A DNA stretch of 64,000 bases from Moniliophthora roreri (GCA_001466705.2 LATX02000006.1:62001-126000); one strand, 5' to 3'. Numbered from the stretch's first letter, positions 11,861-24,289 are shown. Translations and numbers: made by a program. Notes: generated from the letters alone by a model not told the origin.

Positions 11861-13408
11861 TGTGAGTATGTCTCTTTTCTGTTTCATAACCCATTCTAGG
11901 CACTAATTTACTTGTTTCATAGCTCCATGAATCAATGGCATTGTTATATTACTCCACTTCATGCTGCAAACCCATGCACCTATTTATAATATTCTGTGCT
12001 ATTTTTTTTCCAAACTCTTATGACCTTATGTCTTCTCTTGCTTGTACTTACTACTGCTTACACAACCACACTTACTTTCCACTCAACATCTGACTTTTTA
12101 CTTGTTATCATTTTCTATTAATCAACTGGAAGTGCAAGCTCAAATGCTGTTACTATAAGACTCTTCACACTGGCCACCTTTCATCTCAGATTTTTGTACC
12201 TGTTATCTCTGTATACTTGGACATTGGCATTTCCTTTAGACAGCAAATCTTAAGACACTTTGGAATGAAAAATACCCTTTTCCTCCTGTTAACCAGAGTA
12301 TACAGCAAAAATATACACTATATTTTGTCAAAGATTGAGCTTTGGAGACTAAGTAGGGAAATGAAAGTTATTTGTGAAAAAATCTCTTGTCAGCCATTTA
12401 CCTGTCCTTTATACACCTGTCACAATGCTATGATTCATTAAAAATAATACTGTGAACTGCCATTCTTGCTACTCAACTCTCACTCTTCCCACTCTCCTCA
12501 ATCTGACTATGGCAAGTCAGATATTTCATCCTGGATGTTAATTTTGCATACCTAGATTGCCCTCAATGTTTACAGTTCCTCTATGCAGTGATCCCTATTA
12601 CCTCAGTTAAGTCCTACACCTTTCACATCTACCAGAACCTGACTCCACACTGGGTTAGTACCATCAGCAAAAACTGTGTAGTGCTATAATGAGTTCCCTG
12701 GGGTTTATAATCAACCTGCAGGGTACTATAACCCTTAAAACCAGTCATAACCCCCACCAACCAGGCCAAAACCAGGTTATAATCCCCTGGAGCTAGGTTA
12801 TAACACTTTCCACCTTTTGCTGATGACTTAGTAGGGTTTGATTATCTGTGGAAGACCATGTTAAAGTGTCATCATAGACATGTCACTTAACTATCTTCCA
12901 CCATAGCTCTTGTACTTGTGTTGATGTGTAGTTGTCAATGGCCAAGAGTCTCTGCAAGCTATTTAGCATTTCACCCTGTTATTAGATATACTTGAATGCA
13001 TACATGTTTTGATAACAGTAGGGTCCTGCATAGTGGTAGCACTTGTTTTTTCCACTATCACAATTGGCATTATTTGCTATTATTGGAGCCGTAGGCCTGG
13101 CCGAGGCTTGGGAATCATCCATCATTGAGACGGGAACTTATGATAAACTCTCACCAGCATGGCTAAGGATGGCGGGAGAATGAACAGTTTGTCAGGAACA
13201 AACTTTGTGATATTTGCTTGTAATGTACTATAATGATTACAGAGATTCCAGAGAGTTTTGGGGATTATAATACATATGATCCCATACCTTTTGCTGATGG
13301 ATAACATGTCATGATACCCCGCTGCTGTCACTACTTATGTACCGAGTGTGATCATACAAGCACCACTGAGTCTAGGGCTTCTTTAAGTCTTGAACCTTTT
13401 GGGTGCGT
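11861..13408. other. Intergenic after copy A, AT-rich, contains one MITE
   Basis: The first 250 bp still align with the 3' flanks of copies B and H (text such as CATGATATTCT-like runs around 11980), showing that the duplicated unit extends past the gene. Apart from the MITE at 12662-12825 I see no gene. Confidence 0.6.
12662..12825. mobile_element. 164-bp MITE with imperfect terminal inverted repeats, copy 1
   Basis: The ends are CATCAGCAAAAAC and its inverse TTTTGCTGATG. The two halves pair imperfectly for about 55 bp, with shared blocks such as GTGYTATAA and CCCTGGRGT. A TTAGTA motif lies within 2 bp on both sides, a possible 6-bp target duplication. A second copy in the opposite orientation is at 29566-29728. 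There is no coding capacity. Confidence 0.8.
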
Positions 13409-13575
13409 TGTAGTAGGGGGACCGGGGCACGGAGCGGAGGTTCCAGGCCTGTTTGGCAGTGTTTGGCATGAGCTTCTGGCGCGTAGTCTACATTTCTGTG
13501 TACGTAGTTAGCCATCATCAGAACCAGCAGCATCGTCTTCGGCATTGCGGTAGCCAGACCACTCAGCCCTCTCCA
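13409..13575 (+). repeat. Shared 5' module (about 167 bp) of the Gag-like gene family, copy 1
   Basis: It begins TGTAGTAGGGGGACC and ends CCCTCTCCA. The same block occurs at 14288-14396 (truncated), and in the minus orientation at the right ends of 34777-35435 and 36603-37261. Here it lies about 120 bp upstream of the ATG at 13699. Downstream of CCCTCTCCA the four copies diverge. This suggests a mobile or recombining 5' end, or an LTR-like terminus. Confidence 0.7.
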
Positions 13576-13698
13576 TTGTGGTGACGAGAGTGTGATTCAA
13601 CGCACTCTTCTTTCGGCTTGCTTCTCTGGCCCAGCACTGCTTTTTCTCACGTCTCGACATCTTCGCTGTCATTGGGCAGCTGACCACTGATCATCAAC

Positions 13699-14286
13699 AT
13701 GGACCCATTTAATGGAATAGACGACGTGTCCGCGTGGCTCAAGCGCTTCGATGAGCGATTCAAGAAGAAGACAAGTTCGTACAAGCTGAAGAAGTTTGGG
13801 AATCTGGTGGAAGGAGAGTGCAGGCTATGGTGGGATAGGCTTGGTGATGCAGGCAATGAATGGGCTGCGACCAGGGAGGCTTTCAAGGCATATTGGATCG
13901 ACGGTCTTCAAGGAGACGCTCTTACGGTCAAATGCAGGGACATCACATCATCTTCCCCAGTTTCGGTCAACACAGTCACTGCAGCCCCAACACCACCCCC
14001 TGTTACCAAACCAGAGCCTTCGGAGGCACATCCCATGTTCTCCGTTCTCGTCAGCACTAGCATTATTGACCCACGTGGCATATATGCCAAAGCATTCGCA
14101 GAGTTTTCACGAGCAACGGACCAGGAGGCGATGTTTCAGGTGATTTGGGATGCTGCTTTCGAAGCTGGCAAGCAATGTGGGGTATTGAAGGGACGAGGAG
14201 AGGTTAGAGCAGAGAGTATAGAGGAAGGAAGGCAGCTGGGATTGGCAATCGTGAAGCAGGCAGCAGAAAGAGAGAAGGAACTGCAG
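13699..14286 (+). CDS. Gag-like chimeric protein, 3' end lost at an N
   Basis: It starts ATG at 13699 (MDPFNGIDDVSAWLKRF) and is open to the N at 14287, about 196 codons. Residues 1-75 resemble a retrotransposon Gag core: WLKRF, LVEGECRLWWDRL, then EWAATREAFKAYW. A Thr/Pro-rich linker follows (residues 85-115), then a second domain with DPRGIYAKAF, an FxVIWDAAFEAGKQ motif and a helical EEGRQLGLAIVKQAAEREKEL segment. The minus-strand copy at 35513-36601 is highly similar and continues further. No protease or RT is attached, so this may be a non-autonomous element gene or a Gag-derived host family. I cannot name it. Confidence 0.65.
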
Positions 14287-14287
14287 N
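14287..14287. other. Single N marking a contig join in the Gag-like gene
   Basis: The coding sequence stops after GAACTGCAG and the sequence then becomes another copy of the 5' module. In the homologue at 36.0 kb the same place continues with coding sequence, so bases are missing here. Confidence 0.8.
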
Positions 14288-14396
14288 CATGAGCTTCCGG
14301 CGCGTAGTCTACATTTCCGTGTACGTAGTTAGCCATCATCAGAACCAGCAGCATCGTCTTCGGCATTGCGATAGCCAGACCACTCGGCCCTCTCCA
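14288..14396 (+). repeat. Shared 5' module, copy 2, left end missing
   Basis: It is nearly identical to 13467-13575, from CATGAGCTTC to CCCTCTCCA. What follows (14397-14600) differs from all the other copies and shows no certain gene. Confidence 0.7.
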
Positions 14397-14676
14397 GCGT
14401 CGACAAAGTATCAGAGGCTAGCAGAGCACGCGAAAAGGCGAGTGATATCGGAGAGGAAGGGAAAATTCTCCATCGTGGGAGCGACTGCCTGACTGCAAGC
14501 GCCAGGTTAGCGCCCATCCGCCGGATCCTCGACAACGACAATCCGATCTGTATCCGATCCACCAGGAGCCCTAAAGTCTTAGTCCGAGTCGTGTTCAAAC
14601 GATGCCATGCTTATGAAATTCGAGGCTTTGTTCGGGTATATCCTACTATCCTAGAGTGATAATGCAGGGAACTAGC

Positions 14677-14966
14677 GATGTTGCGGGCTCGGTTCAGCTG
14701 AAAGCCCCGGGCTTAGACCTGGCCTTGAGAGGGCTCAGGCTCACCAGGCATTGAGCCCGAGCCGTAGACGGGGTTTTGGGTATCACTTGCCTACAGCCAC
14801 GGGTTGCACCTTCCATCATACCGTCTAGGGCTCGACCCCCGGGCTTGGGCTCTCAGAAATGCAGGCCTGAGCCCTGAGCCTGGTCAAAGCCCTACAGTAG
14901 GGCTCGGCTTTGTGATCCCTGGCTCGGTCAGGCCTGGCTTCAGGCTTGAGCCGAGCCCCCAACATC
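14677..14966. mobile_element. GC-rich fold-back element (about 290 bp)
   Basis: The left end GATGTTGCGGGCTCGG is mirrored by the right end CCGAGCCCCCAACATC. Between them, GGGCTCGG/GAGCCCGAGCC-like words are repeated many times, so the DNA can fold on itself. It contrasts with the AT-rich surroundings. There is no coding potential. It resembles a MITE or other non-autonomous inverted-repeat element; the family is unknown to me. Confidence 0.65.
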
Positions 14967-15294
14967 ACTACAGGGAACAGGTCAAGAATGCCTTTAAGAA
15001 AGTCGGTAATGACTTGCCTCTGCACACTGCCAGTCCCTGAAATCAGATGGTCTTACACTAGAGAAGCTCATCCATTTTGCTTCACGATACGGAAAAATTC
15101 GCTCGGGAAGTAGAATAGCGAGGTCGAGAGTAATTTGCGCTTGGTATTGTTACAGCCTGGTTATTGTATCATCGCGGTTTGAGCGTTTCCTGAACTTGCA
15201 ATGCATACTTTGAATTCCTCGGGGAATAAGCTGGGTACATGCTCTACATATACTTCTTAAGTACCGGTCCAGACCAGGTATACATAGGAAGACA

Positions 15295-16846
15295 TCATGC
15301 GTAGCCATTTTTACCGGGAACGACGCCATACGCTGGACCGCCTTTCCTAAACATTTTCCTTAGATCTGCTACCAACGCGTCTGGCTGTTCATGCGCGGCA
15401 AAATGCCCACCACGTTCATGATCCGACGTGAAAACGATGTGTTTGTCAGTGTACCATCTACATGGGCTTTGTCAGAACAAGCAAAATACGTCCAAGGGCC
15501 TGAGGTACGTACGATTTAGGACCCAACCCAACTTCCTTTGGGAAGAAGGAGTAACCAACAGGAATCGTAGGTGCCGGGCCCGAAGCAAAATCCCCGGACT
15601 GAGCCACTTCGTAGTACGTCCTAACTGAAGCAGCTGGGCCCGAACGCGAGAACCAGTACACAGATATCCAGGTGAGTACTGTAACACACCTCAATCAATT
15701 ATCTTGTTTGAAATTGAAGCGCAAAGAACGACGAACCTTCGTCATCGTCCCAAGGATACTCGTCCGTCCATGCGACCAATTTCTCGTAAATCCATGCAAG
15801 GAGTCCAATCGGCGAATCTGCTAGACTGTATCCGAGCGTTTGTGGTTGCGTAGACTGTTCATGGAAATAACCGAATCCCTTCGTCTGGAACCACTTTGAC
15901 CGCTCAAGTACTTTGAGATCTTGAGCAGTATACTTGGTCGGGTCAGCGCCTTCCGGAGGTGCTAAGACACTGGAATACAGTTATTTAGAGAACAAGGAGG
16001 GCTACGAAGATACGAGGACTTACAATGGGGAATTAGTATGCCAGGCCTTGACATGGTTTCCGCCGTATATAGCGGCCATGGTGCGGGTAACCTGATCATC
16101 GATAATGAGCCGAGTCAAAACTACGGCGTGAAATAGAACGTACAAGAAAACCCCAGTCTCCACCTTGAGTGACTGTCAAGGGAATGAGAAATGGTAAGGG
16201 GCGGCAGGAATCCTCTGAGACATACCATATTCCGTGTAACCAAGGGCTTGCATCAGTTTGTGGCCAATCTGCATGAAAGGTAAGTGTTGAATACTGGACG
16301 AGTGTCAAAGGAGCGACATGCCTCAGCGTATTTCGACATATCGAACCCCTTTTTCTTCGTTCCTTCCGAGAAACCATAACCGGGAAGACCCAATCCAACG
16401 ACATCGAAGCTCGGCGTTCCAGGTGCAGTAGCCGTGAGCAATGGCAGGATCTTCCTGACTTCGAGGAAGCTTCCAGGCCCTGGCAGGTTATAATTAGCTT
16501 TCAAGGGTAAAGACAAAATGATGTACGACATACACCCATGAACGAACAGCAGCGGGATCGCATTCGGCGCCTTGCTCTTCTTGTGCACATAGTGGATGTT
16601 CAGCACTCCGTGCCCTTGGACCTCGATATTCCTCGTGAATTGCGGCAGTTCGTCGTTCAAGATCTTCTCGTGCTTTCTCCAGTCGTAACCATCTTTCCAT
16701 CGTGCGAGGAGCCTACGGATGTCTGCCAGAGGAGCGCCATAGTCCCATCCAGCTTCGTCGATCTTGTTGGGAAGCTGACAGAGTTCGAGTTTTTTCTTCA
16801 AGAGGGCAAGCGCCTCGTCTGATACAGCTATCTTGAACGAAGACAT
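15295..16846 (-). CDS. Epoxide hydrolase (alpha/beta-hydrolase with EHN domain), multi-exon
   Basis: The start is ATG at 16846 and the stop TGA at 15295-15297. Residues 1 to about 105 form the epoxide hydrolase N-terminal domain ([23 protein letters not shown]). Next are the oxyanion region LLFVHG with [17 protein letters not shown], the nucleophile Asp in TQGGDWG (about residue 176), the cap/C-terminal part with [18 protein letters not shown], and the base His in HERGGHF near the end. The length of about 395 residues is normal. Introns of about 50-60 nt include 16480-16535 and one after KYAE with an apparent GC donor (16269-16321). The predicted splice gives HGPGSF in place of the usual HGWPGSF, so that junction deserves transcript support. 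These enzymes hydrate epoxides to diols in detoxification or secondary metabolism. There is no operon-like neighbour. Confidence 0.9.
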
Positions 16847-16849
16847 GAG

Positions 16850-18700
16850 AGAGAGACGAAGATGTTGAGTTGGTTAAGGCTATTAGCTACCTTTATATGT
16901 CATTCGCGAGTACGAAACCGATTCGTACCCCGAGTCATCGATGCGAGTCCAGACTTCTCTTTACATAAAGAATTATCTTGAAGGGATTGGGAACCACCAG
17001 GCGAGAAATGGGGTGGTTAGCCAAGGGGTATAATTCGGCTCAGCGAATATGCGCTACACTATTGAATTGCCACTGCAGAGGTTCGCGAACCACGCTGTTC
17101 GGCACGCAATTCGCAAGCAGACAGTCACTGACAGAACGATCTGCACTACACCCAACACGGCTGGTGTCCCTTGACGCCGCCGGTGACCTTGAGATATGCT
17201 GCTTGCCTTGAGCAGCTAACGAAACAGAGAGTCAGTTTAACAGTTCATGAAGAACGAGAGAAGGAAGACTTAACACTCACTAGAAGAAAAGGGATATGCA
17301 GGAAAGGACACTAATCCGACAAATGAATATACATCGAGTATTGAATTTCTTGACCGAAAGCTCTCCTGCGTGCGACACCGTTTAATGGCCACTTCTTCCA
17401 TTCCAGAAGTGCATAACAAGTCACTTTATCTGTTGATCGAACAGATGTTAACAGGAACAAATCACGATAAAACCCAGCGACGTACGGAGGGTGATCTCCC
17501 AGTGGTTTAATTTAGTAACACTCCTCTTGTTTCTGTGACAATCTTCAAACGACAAGACATTGCGGAGCACATCGAGAGGCTAAAATTCGAGGGTGTGACA
17601 CGGGTAATCCAGGGTGCACCCCATAGCCTGTCCTTGCTGTAACCCCAAATTCTTTATTTGGGAGCTTGGGCTCGAGATGGGAGCTCGGTTGAAGATTCTG
17701 TTCCTTGAGAACCTAACCAAAGGGTGTTCACCCACGTAGCGAGAAAAGATGACCCCACTTGAGCACAACAGCTTAGGCACCGTCTCAATAGCGACGACGA
17801 AGGTAAAATGGCATGCCCGGGCCATAGAAAAACAACACTACAAGTTAACAAAAAGTAGAATGAAACATGCTGATGGCGAAGACCTCGACTGAAAGCACCA
17901 GCACGTACGAAAACACCACCCGGTGTATCCAATAGCGAACACTGTCCCCAGGATAGGTGTTTAGGCATCGTGATGGCTTTGAGAAAAGGGCGCGGCGGAT
18001 CACGATGTCACTGTATCACCGTCAGCGACGGCTGATGCTGATGGTGGATGAAGTGGTGTTGAACAGTTCCACCGGTTGAGATTGAGGGAGGCGTACGGGG
18101 GCCGGGAGACACGTGTAGAAGCCGGGAGAGAATACGATATCCCGGCGGAAAATCGGGGGTTGTTGTTCTGCATTAGAGTACTGGTGTCAAGATAGGCAAT
18201 AAAGGGAGGGGAAGAAGGCGTACATGAGGATCCGAATTCATATTCAGCTTTCTATCACTCGAGTTGGGGCCTGTGTCGCGAGTAGTATGTCATGGCTTGC
18301 TAGCGCTGTGTAATAGGCGTGTATCAATGAGGGACGTTCATGAAGAACGAATTCGCGGAGGGTTGTGGGAGTGAATTTGATTGTTTTTTGAGCAAGCGAT
18401 ATGCCTCGAATTGAGGTGTCAAATGTGTGATGAAATGAGAAAAAGCCAGTGATGACACACCTCATCATAGAATTCTCGTTCCGTCCTGAGTCTTGATGAG
18501 ATATTTAACGTTCCGTGTATCTCTCTGCGCGATTGATAGTTTGGGAACCATAGCAGATTTTGTGGGGAAATGGACGTCTTGCTCATTGCATGCAGCACCG
18601 TGGTCATCGTTGCTAACAACGTCATGCACCTTTCCCACGCTGCGTCATCTTTTCTTCTCCGACGGCCACATCGATTCCGGTCCTCCAAAGGCTGTAGCCA
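16850..18700. other. Intergenic, no gene recognised
   Basis: Several short minus-strand frames (17654-17968, 18419-18724) lack motifs I know. The 18419-18724 frame overlaps the duplicated unit upstream of copy B. A diverged promoter for the epoxide hydrolase must lie just above 16850 (a TATATG-like run near 16898). Confidence 0.35.
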
Positions 18701-18709
18701 ACCGTAGTA

Positions 18710-20050
18710 TGCTCTCGCTTGCATTGATGTCTACTCTACTTATTTTTACTTTCAAGAATGCTTCAAGTTGCTAATTCGCAGGTCTTATCGTCCAGCCGTC
18801 AATCTTTATCCGCCTACGTTGGTGGAGAGAATCGTCCTGCTATTTCTCAGCCTCCAAGGACGAATTAAATATCATGCTGTCTACTAATGCTGTACAATAC
18901 CCTCGCTATATGCTCCTCCCTGGTCTCCAAAGGTGAGTCAATTCCCGCCTCTACATTCTAGAACTGGAACTGAATGATTTTCTAATTTTGGTTGAGGGTA
19001 ATCAACCGCATGCGTTCTCCGTTCTTCTGAGAAGCTTCGCTCTCTATGACGCTAGGAAAGGTATACCCCATGGGTAGGTCCTTCCCTGGGATACAGACGC
19101 TCTTGTCTTGCTGAACCCATATTTCAGAAAGACCAACGTTAAAACGACTCAAACGGCCTCTTGCGGTAAGTATAATTCGCTCTGTATCATTCTACTTATC
19201 CTAGACGAAGGATACATTGCGGGAAACGAAGAGGAGACCAAGGAGCCCGATTATGCCGAGATGAAAATCTCCAATAACCGTCGTGGTGCCTTAGTCCACC
19301 CTGCAAGTTACGGTATCCGTGTAATTGAGGGTCCTATCAGTTCAGGTTCGTGACAGACAACCACCATTCTTAATTCGAACTCCACTACTTTTTTGTACAG
19401 CAGGAAAAAACTGCATTGGTTACTCCATTTTAATTGGCCCGCTTTTTTCCTCAATTGACTCGATTGGCTTATTCCAATGCCAGTATGGTCGCTGTATCTC
19501 CGCATTTTGCTGTAGGTTACTGAATGCCTCATTGCAGCCGCATGTAAATCTCTGGATGCATGGGCTTGATACCTGAACAACACGTGTACTTGACTCTCAA
19601 GAAGCAGTGCCGATATCGTGAGGTACAGACAACTTTCTTACTTCCCACAAGAGGACATAAAATATTCAGCGTCTACATTGATGGTCATCGAGCTCGATGA
19701 TTAGGTTATGATGGAATTTGCGTGAGTATCCTGGGTCCTGTGTTTCTAAAGCTGACCTTGAGCGCTAGACTCTTCACATGCCGTGACGCCGAGCACAGCC
19801 TATTGAGTCATTCCCATCACTAAACAGATATATAGAGTATAATGAGTCTCCCCGAATACATTTCATCGCCAGTCGCACGACGCACACCTTTTATCGACAT
19901 TTACACATTTTGGATATAGGTCTTATTGAGTGCTGTGAGCTGTCGAACAATGCTGAGACATGTGAGCTTTGTAACGGCCTTGTATAAAATAAGTATAGGC
20001 CGTGTGTTTTGCATAAGAGTAGATTCCTCAGATTGACTAGCTGTTCCGGA
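18710..20050 (+). pseudogene. Decayed second-type membrane family member, upstream of copy B
   Basis: It aligns with 8800-10180 and 53580-55080. The region 18994-19072 reads NQPHAFSVLLRSFALYDAR and ends in a GTAGGT donor, the counterpart of SHAFFVLMGGFALYD in copies A-H. The region 19208-19330 reads EGYIAGNEEETKE and RGALVHPASYGIRV, the decayed counterpart of the GYITITEDEIKD exon. Frameshifts and stops occur throughout. The fossil ends just before copy B. Confidence 0.55.
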
Positions 20051-20055
20051 ACACC

Positions 20056-21787
20056 ATGATCCTCCTCTATGCCCTCTCACAATCCCTACCTCCTAGTATG
20101 CTTATCATTTCAACCAACACCTCTTCACTGTTTGATCCAGTTACTGGTGAATGTATCAACATCAATGGATGTAGAACAGCAACAGGTATTCTATGGAGCT
20201 GCCTCTCGGTCATTCTGGCCTGTACCTGGGTGGCTATTCATCCAAATATCCCAAAGGTCGGGACACACTCGGCAGTGGTGGTATGCAAGGACATTGAACT
20301 CATGGTCATTGCAATCCTTGCACCAGAGGTTATCATTCTATGGGCAATGCGGCAGTGGTATTCTGCAAAGGCAATCACCAAACAATTCAAAAGTAAGTTT
20401 TAGTCTCTTGGTCACTTGTCTGGGAGTGTTAAATCATCTTTATTACAGAGTATGGCTGGGGAATGTCTCATGCCTTCTTTGTCATCATGGGGGGTTTCAC
20501 TCTCTATGAAAGAGATACATTTATTGGGTATCTATGGAATGACAATCAAGATATTGATCATTATACATTATGGGTCCATCGCCAAGTCCATCGCCAAGCT
20601 CACAATCATGGGCGCAAACATCTTACATATGCTGAGTACATGGGGAAGGTTGAGAAATACAATAAATGGATCAGAATGCACATCCAAAGGGTTCAAAATC
20701 TTTCCCCACAGCAAAATGCTCTAATGACCAACTCAGTGGTGAGTCACCCTTTTGAAATATTGCAATCTTCCTCTTCTCACCTTGTTCCCATAAAAAATGC
20801 TGACCAATCACAGGAAAGTGTAAGTTTACTGGTATATTCTGGAATGCTCTGCTTAAATTAATTTCTTTACAGATAAAGGGCACCCCAAAGCCATTATGCC
20901 CTCTGGAATACCTTGTTGCAAAAGGATACATCACCATTACTGAAGGTGAAATTAAGGACAGAAGTCATGCTGACTTTATAGCCAAATCCATTGCTCTCAT
21001 ACAAACAACCTGGTTCATCCTCCAAATAGCTGCCCATGCTGCAGAAGGTCTTGCCATTACTGAGCTTGAAATTGTTACTGCAGGGTTTGCACTGCTCAAT
21101 TTTGGCACATACATCTTGTGGTGGAATAAACCACTACAAGTCCAGTATCCTGTTCAGGTCACATGGCAGCAGCAAGAATTGGATGTACCTTTTCACTTGA
21201 AGGAACATAAGGGAGGCTGGATGTGGGTGATCCTAGAGGGAGTAGCTGCAATCTGGGGCTATATCTTTGGGGGTGTTAGGCCTGACAACCTGCTACACCT
21301 TCTTTTTCAGCTTCTTCTTCTTCCATTGCACATAGCATGGAAGATTGTTGCCACATGTCTCTTCCTCTTCAGTGAAGATTCAGTCTACTCAAATGAATTC
21401 CCTACAAGACTGGAGAAAGATCCACTCCAACTTTACATTACTGTATATTTCATTGCAGCTGCATTTGGTGCCATCCACTGCATACCATGGGCATTCCATT
21501 TCCATTTCCCAGCACATACTGAGCAACTGTTTTGGCAGATGTGTGCTGTTGCAGTTGCAGCTGCACCAATTGCAATGGGCCTTTTCCATTGGTGGTGGAA
21601 GGAGTTGCACAATTCCACTCCACAATTGTTGCGTAATTCAATTGTCTATATTTTCTATCTCCTCAGTATATCCTACACCCTCTCACGGATCACCCTCATT
21701 GTCCTTTCCCTCATGGCCTTGCGAGATCTTTCACCAAGTGGGCACCAAACTGTCCAGTGGACAACTTTTATTCCTCACATTGGCTAA
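20056..21787 (+). CDS. Membrane family copy B, multi-pass membrane protein of unknown function
   Basis: Start ATG 20056, stop TAA 21785-21787. Exon 1 (to about 20391) encodes TGECININGCR followed by two membrane segments (LWSCLSVILACTWVAIHPN and a second ending LWAMRQWYS). A 56-nt intron (GTAAGT...TTACAG) leads to exon 2, which starts YGWGMSHAFFVIMGGF. A variable hydrophilic loop, one or two more introns and the long last exon from about 20875 follow. The last exon carries LEYLVAKGYITITEGEIKD, further membrane segments (FILQIAAHAAEGLAITELE, IAAAFGAIHCIPW, ICAVAVAAAPIAM) and the end motif SGHQTVQWTTFIPHIG. I see no internal stop. About eight membrane passes are expected. The function is unknown. 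Confidence 0.8.
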
Positions 21788-22496
21788 TGAAGGTACATCC
21801 CTTTTATGGTTTATCATTCATTCCAAGCACTCACTTCTTTCATAGCTGTAGCATCAACAACATCCACATATTGCCCCATTACTCTTCATACCACAAATCC
21901 ATGCACCTATTCATGATATTCTAATACTATGTTTCTATTTTCAAACTGTGATAATCTTGTATCTCCTTTTGCTCATACTTACTTCCAGTATATGATTTGT
22001 ATCTCATTACTATTTACCTGCTGCACCCATGCTGAACCAAAAGCCATTCTTCATGTCTTGAAGATGGCAACACTATCCACACCACAGACATCATGTTAGA
22101 TAAAATGTAAAAGAAAAAGGGCATGCACACTCACGCTACTATGCATCAACATCAAAAGAAAAGGTACAAAAGGCAAACATGAAAAGTACAATGCCAGACT
22201 GATACCAAATTGTGGCACAGAACCATAGGCAAAAAAGTTGAAAGCCAGCAGTAGTTCCTGAAGGACAAGCAAGCAGATGTAGACAGAATGTGAAGTAGTA
22301 TGGCCTTGAGGGAAGTAAGGATAGAGGAGGGGGATAGGTAGAGTGAGGCAAGTCCAATCACAAACATACACAGAATTTGAGTCATGGAACCCCAGACATA
22401 ACAGGAAAAAAAAAAAAGAAAAAAGAGCAGACAAGGCCAGCACCTGACAGGTGGAGGGTTAACAACCAAACATAACAACCCATACACACCCCTACT
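21788..22496. other. Intergenic after copy B
   Basis: The first 250 bp repeat the 3' flank of copies A and H. Beyond that, 22096-22487 holds hydrophobic minus-strand frames produced by A-rich plus-strand sequence; I do not consider them genes. Confidence 0.5.
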
Positions 22497-22680
22497 TGTG
22501 TCAAGACATAAGACCTGTACTATATGAAAGTAGTTACATTACTTATTGTCTCTTGCATCTGTGATCAACTTCTACACAATATGTATCACCTCATTGTAAC
22601 TCTTGGAGCTTACACTATAGTCATAAGAGTGCATTATGATCCAGTAGCAATATTGTAGTAGAGCACATGTATGTACTGGT
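22497..22680 (+). repeat. Diverged solo/partial Copia LTR
   Basis: It matches the first 200 bp of the LTR at 4657: CCTGTACTATA, CTTGCATCTGTGATCAACT, TAGTCATAAGAGTGC and AGAGCACATGTA occur in the same order, with many substitutions between. The rest of the LTR and any internal region are absent. It is an old insertion of the same family. Confidence 0.75.
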
Positions 22681-24289
22681 GTAGGCAGGGCTGGCATGGA
22701 TGTATATTGAGCTTCTTCATTAAGGTTGACAGTAGCAGTTGAGTCATTGGCTTGAGATCACATCACTAAAAAGGTAAAGCAAATGTATCAGTCAGCACTG
22801 TCAGGAAGAAAAAAATTATGCATGGTAGAGAAGGAAAAGACAATACTTGAAAGGGCAGGAAGGCTCAAATTGATGTAGATGAAGAATTATATAGCAACCA
22901 AGACCAAACAGAAAAGGTTCCCATTATGCTGAGTTGGTAGCATCAATCGAGAGGAAGAACATCAAAGGATGCCTCTCAAAGGGTCAGAGTAGTTGTAACC
23001 ATGTTGGCACAGACCAAGACAGCATGATATCAAACATCTGCCTCACTAGCGAAGGAGAAGCATAGAGAATCCAAGTCAGAAGTTGCAATCAAGATAGGAC
23101 AAGACGGGACGAGAACACTACCCTGAGAACATCATAAACCCCAAATCTTACAAGTAAATGGGCACAACCGGTGTCAAATACCATCAAGAGCGTACCCGAA
23201 TAAAGTATCAAGAGCAAGTTGAAAGTCTGTTAGTCATCCAAGAGTCGATGCCAATGACGACAATCAACCACGAAAGAAAAGTTAGAGAGTATACAGAGAT
23301 ATGGCTTAGTAGCGTCACTGCCAGTAGCTCCTAGCGGATCGGAATTAGGATCCATCCGTTCGGATGGTGGGGATTGAGAGAGCAATCCGCATCGGCAGAT
23401 GGGCGCTAAATCAGCGCTTCACAATGAGACTCCTTCCCACGATGAAAATTTCCGTCCATCCTCGCCAGCATTGCTCTTTTTTTATCTTCAATCCTTTCAG
23501 CAACTATGAGGCCGCCCTAGAGACCCCCAATACACAGCACAAAGTCCAAAATTTGGTGTTTGGATCTGCTCCGAGGGAAGGAAAACAGAAGGGGCTCTTA
23601 GGTGCGAGATTCATTGATCTATTTTGTGTACTCCAAGTGTCTGACAATTATTTCTGTTGTGTATAAGACCTAACTGGTACAAGTACATACAATGTACCTA
23701 GAAGAACTGAAATGAAACTCAATATTCAGTCACATAGGCATATAGTTGCTGGTATATCACCCACTATCGTTATGAACGTCGAAAAGATGACCACTAAAAG
23801 CCCTCGCATGTGACTCTGGTCTTCCTAAGGTGAGTCGGACTACCCAACCACAACTCATTGACACCGTCTGTGCCATGTGATCCATCCGTCGGTTGGTGCT
23901 CGTCGAGGAGCCCAGCCATCCGCCATCCGAATCTGACCTCTCATTGGTCGGATGCGTTAGTCCCCTAAGCAGTGAAGACGTTGGCCAAGCGCCTAGGTCA
24001 AAGGTGGTAACCCAGATAACGAAGGCAATGTCAAGGATGAAGGCAGGGATTTGTCGCCACCCGAGCCGGGAAGGCTCGACTATGACGGGTAGACAAGATA
24101 GCAACATTCAGTGCTGACTCAACGAAAACAAGCCTCCTATCCAGCAACAAGTAACAAAAAAGAGAAAGCGAAAACAGAAGACAAAGAATGCCAAGAGTAG
24201 TCGACGATGGGAACATGGCGTCAAGCCCTGGTACTTAGCGCCAAGTCCCATGAGCAAGTGCCATCGGGCAGTAGACCGAATGACCCGTT
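22681..24289. other. Intergenic, no gene recognised
   Basis: There are short frames only (23364-23666 plus, 23757-24107 minus), none with a recognisable domain, and no RNA gene was found. Confidence 0.35.

Noticed and set aside
17580..17968. Possible multi-exon minus gene
   Set aside because: Two overlapping frames without recognisable motifs or convincing splice sites.
22096..22487. Hydrophobic minus-strand frames
   Set aside because: Their Leu/Phe/Cys/Ser-rich translation arises from A-rich plus-strand sequence; no start context, splice sites or homologous motif.
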